Positions 6,911 to 10,584 of a stretch of 10,584 bases of DNA are shown piece after piece. The DNA comes from a bacterium (lineage in GTDB: Bacteria; Fidelibacterota; Marinisomatia; Marinisomatales; JAHJCW01), in contig JAUXHY010000020.1 of NCBI GenBank assembly GCA_030621275.1, forward strand, positions 1 through 10,584, read 5' to 3'. The translations under genes were made by a program, and so were the position numbers. Numbering within the stretch: position 1 is the stretch's first letter; each line of letters opens with the position of its first letter. Below the pieces are notes generated by a model. That model worked only from the letters and a program-made list of their open reading frames with translations, was not told where the DNA came from and did no database searches.

Positions 6911-7789
6911 ATGGAAAACGAAATGAAAAATGTAATCTCTCCTTCAGATAATCTCATTGATTATTGTGCACCAGGAACACAATGGACTGAAAAAATGGTA
7001 TCGGTTTCCGATAATGTTTCTTTACGAGTAATTGAATTCCATCCGATTAAGAAAACTACACAACCTACGGCATTATTTATCCCCGGTTGGATTTCATTGA
7101 TGAAAGGATGGAAAATTGTTTTAAAAGAGATGACAAAGGATTTTCATGTAATCTATGTAGAAACTCGAGAAAAAATGTCTTCGAATGTGACCGGTACCAA
7201 AGATTTTAGCGTCAAAGCAATTGCACAAGATATTGTTACTATTGTAGATAAATTTGAACTTGAAAATGATAAATATATAATATTCGGTAGTTCTTTAGGT
7301 GGTACATCTATTTTAGAGAGTTGTAAGGATTTAAAAAAACTTCCATTGTGTTTTGCTTTATTAGGACCAAATGCAGAGTACCGTGTTCCATGGTGGGGTA
7401 AAATAATTATCCCGCTTTTTTGGATTCGTTTGTATCCGGGATTTAAACAATTTATAAAGTGGTATTTAAAGAATTTTCGTTTAGATATTGAATCTGACCA
7501 TGCTCAATATGAAAAATATTGTAATGCATTAGATGCTGCCGATCCCAAAAAATTGAAACCTGGGGCATTAGCATTGTCAAAATACAAAGTTTGGGATATT
7601 TTAGAGAAAATTGATATTCCCGTTTTGATGATTGGTGCTTCTAAAGATTTATTACACGAACCTGAAAATCTTATAAAAATGGATAAAATGTTGCCAAATA
7701 GCACATTTATAGATATGGAAACAAACGCTTATGCACACGGACCTGAACTGGTAGTTGAAATTCGTAAATATATTGTTTCTTTAGAATGA
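6911..7789 (+). CDS. Alpha/beta-hydrolase fold protein
   Basis: This is a 292-residue hydrolase-fold protein with no signal peptide. The elements appear in family order: oxyanion strand-loop LFIPGW (55-60), nucleophile elbow G126-S-S-L-G130 with S128 as nucleophile, acid D246 in IGASKDLL (241-248), and H276 in the YAHGPE turn (274-279). A cap region (about 150-215) contains an aromatic-rich hydrophobic stretch (VPWWGKIIIPLFWIRLYPGF, 159-178), suggesting a lipid-like or membrane-associated substrate. The ATG follows directly after the TAA of the lipid kinase gene, with no Shine-Dalgarno site. An in-frame ATG at 6923 is an alternative start. Esterase, lipase or acyltransferase activity is possible; the adjacent lipid kinase makes a lipid substrate a reasonable inference only. 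Confidence 0.87.
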   Translation: MENEMKNVISPSDNLIDYCAPGTQWTEKMVSVSDNVSLRVIEFHPIKKTTQPTALFIPGWISLMKGWKIVLKEMTKDFHVIYVETREKMSSNVTGTKDFSVKAIAQDIVTIVDKFELENDKYIIFGSSLGGTSILESCKDLKKLPLCFALLGPNAEYRVPWWGKIIIPLFWIRLYPGFKQFIKWYLKNFRLDIESDHAQYEKYCNALDAADPKKLKPGALALSKYKVWDILEKIDIPVLMIGASKDLLHEPENLIKMDKMLPNSTFIDMETNAYAHGPELVVEIRKYIVSLE

Positions 7790-7805
7790 ACAATATTTAA
7801 TAATC

Positions 7806-8225
7806 ATGCAAAACATTAATATAGATTTTGCAACAAAACAGGATGAGCTATTTATACGGAAAAACGTAGAATTAACCAGTGAATTCTTCAACAAAAAATT
7901 AAAATATAACGAAATATTTGTTGCAAAAGTTGAGGATAAACAAGTTGGATTTTTGATCTTTGACTATCTGTGGAGCGAAGTACCATTTATGGCATCAATT
8001 TGGATTTATCCCAACTTTAGGAAAAAGGGTATTGGGAAGAGTATGTTAAATTATTTTGAACAGTATCTATCTGATAACAATTATTCAATGCTGTTTAGCT
8101 CATCTATGGAAAATGCAAAAGAAGCTCAAGCATGGCATAAGCATATGTGTTTTAAAGAATGTGGTTTCATTTCTGAAATAAATGATGATAATACCGGTGA
8201 GGTATTCTTCAGAAAATCATTATAA
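7806..8225 (+). CDS. GNAT-family N-acetyltransferase
   Basis: This is a single-domain acetyltransferase of 139 residues that uses acetyl-CoA to acylate an amine; the acceptor is unknown. Strand beta-4 (FMASIWIYPN, 61-70) leads into the acetyl-CoA pyrophosphate loop RKKGIGKSM (72-80), the R-x-x-G-x-G/A motif of the family. The helix that follows (LNYFEQYL) and AQAWHKHMCFKECGFI (107-122), the usual end-of-domain 'aa.-.y...GF' pattern, agree. It starts at ATG 7806, 16 bases after the hydrolase stop, with no Shine-Dalgarno site, so expression may depend on coupling from upstream. Its place in the run suggests co-expression with the lipid kinase and hydrolase. Confidence 0.88.
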   Translation: MQNINIDFATKQDELFIRKNVELTSEFFNKKLKYNEIFVAKVEDKQVGFLIFDYLWSEVPFMASIWIYPNFRKKGIGKSMLNYFEQYLSDNNYSMLFSSSMENAKEAQAWHKHMCFKECGFISEINDDNTGEVFFRKSL

Positions 8226-8230
8226 ATAAT

Positions 8231-9586
8231 ATGACAAATAAAAAACTGAATAAATTGATTACACACGTCGTGAAACGCGATGGGCGAATAGTACCGTTTG
8301 ATGAGGGAAAAATCGCGGAAGGAATTTATCGTGCCGCGGCGTCAATTGGTGGACATCAAAAAGAATTGAGCGGAAAACTTGCCATTGAAGTCACCTTAAT
8401 TATAAATGAAAATTTTAATGCACCGGATATGCCGCTAGTAAATGAAATACAAGATAATGTGGAAAAAGTACTAATTGATAATGGACACGGAAAAACAGCA
8501 AAAGCATATATTATTTATCGCGAATATCGCCGTCGCGAAAAGTTGAAGAAAGGACGATTAACAGAAGATCCACGCATACCGTATCGCACAATGTATGAAT
8601 CGTTATTATGGAACCTTGAGCATAAATGTGAGACTATCGAAAAGCTAAACAAAATTATAAATGATGGAAATATACCCGATTTAGTTAAGGCATTTGAGCA
8701 AAATTATAATCATCATCTTCAAAACATTGCTAAGGAAATATCCCAAGAGAAAGATGAGGTAAAATTGATCATTGTTGCGGGTCCTTCATCATCAGGGAAA
8801 ACTACAACTACAGCTAAATTGGCGCACTATCTAAATGAATCAGGTATGGATACAGTTGCGATGAATCTTGACCATTATTTTTTTGATTTGGAATATCATC
8901 CTAAAGATGAATACGGAGATTATGATTTTGTAGCTCCCGAGGCGTTGGATATAACACTCATCAATCAGCATTTGGCTGAGTTAATAGCTGGTAAAACTAT
9001 CAAAATGCCTTACTATGATTTTGAAAAGGGCAAACGTCATTTAAATGTTCAGGAAAAAGCCATTTTACCAAATCAGGTAATGATTATTGATACATTACAC
9101 GGTTTATATGAACCGATGACGCAAAGTGTACCGGATGAGAATAAGGTAAAAGTGTATATTGAAACGGTTTCTCAGTTAAAGGATAATGACAACCGTTTTA
9201 TTCGTTGGGCAGATATCCGTTTGCTAAGACGCATGGTGCGTGATAGTGCATCACGAGGCTACGATATGCGACAAACGATTGGACATTGGCATTATGTACG
9301 ACGCAGTGAGTTGAAACATATAATTCCTTTCCAAGGCGATACGGATTTTATAGTAAATGGTGCAATTCCGTTTGAACTGCCATATCTGAAAAAATTCACT
9401 TATGGTAATCTGCCTGATTATATCAAAGAATGGCAGGATGACCCCAAACGCCGTGATGCTTATATACGCACTGAGAGAATTCACAAGCTATTATCACAAG
9501 TAGATGACTTTTACGATGAAAAGATAATCCCATGGGATTCATTATTACGTGAGTTTATTGGAGGCAGCGTACTTAAATTACATTAA
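8231..9586 (+). CDS. ATP-cone plus uridine/nucleoside kinase (P-loop) fusion protein
   Basis: This is a 451-residue cytoplasmic protein in two parts. Residues about 9-98 form an ATP-cone, the regulatory nucleotide-binding domain of NrdR and class I/III ribonucleotide reductases: VVKRDGRIVPFDEGKI (13-28), IQDNVEKVL (73-81), TAKAYIIYREYRR (89-101). A helical linker follows, then a uridine kinase/phosphoribulokinase-type domain with Walker A GPSSSGKTT (184-192), LDHYFFD (213-219), PYYDFEKGKR (260-269), IIDTLHGLYEP (285-295) and RLLRRMVRDSASRGYD (330-345). The C-terminal half resembles the kinase half of TGS-containing uridine kinase homologues, with the ATP-cone in place of the TGS half. Phosphorylation of a nucleoside is the likely reaction, possibly tuned by ATP/dATP binding to the cone. 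It starts 5 bases after the acetyltransferase stop, without a Shine-Dalgarno site. Confidence 0.85.
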   Translation: MTNKKLNKLITHVVKRDGRIVPFDEGKIAEGIYRAAASIGGHQKELSGKLAIEVTLIINENFNAPDMPLVNEIQDNVEKVLIDNGHGKTAKAYIIYREYRRREKLKKGRLTEDPRIPYRTMYESLLWNLEHKCETIEKLNKIINDGNIPDLVKAFEQNYNHHLQNIAKEISQEKDEVKLIIVAGPSSSGKTTTTAKLAHYLNESGMDTVAMNLDHYFFDLEYHPKDEYGDYDFVAPEALDITLINQHLAELIAGKTIKMPYYDFEKGKRHLNVQEKAILPNQVMIIDTLHGLYEPMTQSVPDENKVKVYIETVSQLKDNDNRFIRWADIRLLRRMVRDSASRGYDMRQTIGHWHYVRRSELKHIIPFQGDTDFIVNGAIPFELPYLKKFTYGNLPDYIKEWQDDPKRRDAYIRTERIHKLLSQVDDFYDEKIIPWDSLLREFIGGSVLKLH

Positions 9587-9595
9587 GTAAAGTTT

Positions 9596-9601
9596 AGGAG
9601 G
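9596..9601 (+). promoter_or_regulatory. Strong Shine-Dalgarno site for the lipoprotein gene
   Basis: AGGAGG lies in the 19-bp gap after the kinase stop and 4 bases before ATG 9606. It supports that start, which also gives a clean signal peptide. Confidence 0.7.
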
Positions 9602-9605
9602 GAAT

Positions 9606-10584
9606 ATGTATAGATTTATTATTCCAATAATTATTACAATTATACTAAGTTTATTTATTGCGTGTGATTTCTGTGAAGAAGGAACCATAGTTGATGATAT
9701 TCTTGGATGTACCGATTCATTAGCATATAATTATGATCCTGACGCTACAAAAAATGATGGTAGCTGTGATTATTGCACCGGAGAATCAGGCTCATCATTT
9801 ATACTGATTACTTACGACGGCGGTTTATCTTGGGATAGAAAATGTTTCAATATTCCGGTAAGTAATATCATAGATATCTCAATTGTTGATAGCAATAACA
9901 TTTGGGTATGTACAACTCCGACTTATGGCGGACAAACTAAAGCTCAGATTTTACATTCTGACAATGGGGGATATACATGGTTAGAACAATATGTAGATGA
10001 AATAGGTAAGTTCTTCAATTATATAGAATTTTTTGATGAATTAAATGGAATTGCTATGGGAGATGGAAGTGCGGATATTCCACTAATTTTAAAGACAATC
10101 GATGGTGGACAAACATGGGTTAAGACTACAATCCAACCAATTGGTGAGTATTCGGCTGATTTATGGCGTAAAATAGATTTTGTAAGTTCTGATTATGGTT
10201 TTTTTAAGCCGTCAGGAGGAATTAGTTCGTCTAAATTATATCGAACCATTGATGGTGGATACATCTGGAACGAAACAAATTATTCAGGTTATGCAATGGT
10301 AATAAAATTTTATAATGAATATATAGGTTTGATAATAGACAGTGATGGTATTAAGCGAACTGCAGATGGAGGAAGCACTTGGAATGTTGTTGACCATCCA
10401 AATGGATTTATTTATGGAGTTGCAATTGAATATTTTAAATCCAATCCAAACTATGTATGGATGTGGGATTCCCGATTACATTTCAGTAATGATTCTGGAA
10501 TAAATTGGACTCAGCAAATAATACCAGGTCTTCTTGGTGTCAATGATTTATATTCAGGAGAGTCTATATTATGGACTGTAAGTA
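9606..10584 (+). CDS. Exported lipoprotein with YCF48/BNR-like propeller repeats, 3' end outside the window
   Basis: The frame stays open from ATG 9606 to the window end (326 codons seen). A hydrophobic signal peptide ends LSLFIAC with C20 as the likely lipidated cysteine; Phe at -3 is slightly unusual for a lipobox. The next residues are acidic (D21, E24, E25, D30, D31), as in some FCB lipoprotein export signals. Residues 35-57 carry the module CTD..AYNYDPDA...DGSC, common in marine FCB secreted proteins. Then come six Asp-box-like motifs, each D-G/S-G/N-..W, with Trp at 76, 125, 171, 221, 259 and 301, about 38-50 residues apart. This matches YCF48- or sialidase-type beta-propeller blades. 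Enzyme activity should not be assumed, since such repeats mostly serve as scaffolds. A C-terminal sorting domain could lie beyond the window. Confidence 0.85.
   Translation, partial: MYRFIIPIIITIILSLFIACDFCEEGTIVDDILGCTDSLAYNYDPDATKNDGSCDYCTGESGSSFILITYDGGLSWDRKCFNIPVSNIIDISIVDSNNIWVCTTPTYGGQTKAQILHSDNGGYTWLEQYVDEIGKFFNYIEFFDELNGIAMGDGSADIPLILKTIDGGQTWVKTTIQPIGEYSADLWRKIDFVSSDYGFFKPSGGISSSKLYRTIDGGYIWNETNYSGYAMVIKFYNEYIGLIIDSDGIKRTADGGSTWNVVDHPNGFIYGVAIEYFKSNPNYVWMWDSRLHFSNDSGINWTQQIIPGLLGVNDLYSGESILWTVS

Noticed and set aside
5969..9586. The lipid kinase, hydrolase, GNAT and kinase genes as a defence or natural-product cluster
   Set aside because: No nuclease, toxin, effector, synthase or transporter is present, and all four families are common housekeeping types.

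Overview
The window is AT-rich bacterial DNA. It probably comes from an uncultured marine member of the Fibrobacteres-Chlorobi-Bacteroidetes (FCB) group, with Ca. Marinimicrobia (SAR406) or an Ignavibacteria-like lineage as the best guess. That placement is inference from protein style. Signal peptides end in FAQ or IAQ. There is a DEAD-box helicase of the DeaD type, and an exported protein pairs the C-T-D..A-x-N-Y..D-G-S-C module with YCF48/BNR-like repeats. Shine-Dalgarno sites are strong before some genes and absent before others. No rRNA, tRNA, CRISPR array, insertion sequence or phage gene was seen.

Layout. Positions 1-118 hold a short leader with a terminator-like hairpin ending 12 bases before a DEAD-box RNA helicase gene (119-1885, +). 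A perfect 12-bp inverted repeat separates it from two minus-strand genes that converge on it: a CtaB-like heme O synthase (1988-2833) and a 644-residue exported protein, probably an outer-membrane beta-barrel with a FecR-like N-terminal region (2975-4909). A 146-bp divergent promoter region follows. From 5056 to the window end lies a tightly packed plus-strand run. It holds an exported lysine-rich coiled-coil protein with an internal 56-residue duplication, a diacylglycerol-kinase-family lipid kinase, an alpha/beta hydrolase, a GNAT acetyltransferase, a nucleoside (uridine-type) kinase with an N-terminal ATP-cone, and a lipoprotein cut by the window end.

How the genes may work together. The plus-strand run has gaps of 0 to 19 bases and no visible terminator, so it may be one transcript. 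The lipid kinase and hydrolase abut exactly (TAA directly followed by ATG) and could act together on lipids, but nothing in the sequence fixes a substrate. The barrel gene and the coiled-coil gene are divergent and both exported, so they could share regulation. The helicase and ctaB look like ordinary housekeeping genes.

I found no clear undescribed defence, mobile or biosynthetic system. The points most worth a second look are the ATP-cone fused to the kinase, the duplicated coiled-coil protein, the hairpin leader of the helicase, the FecR-like/barrel combination, and a tendency for strong ribosome binding sites to precede exported proteins.
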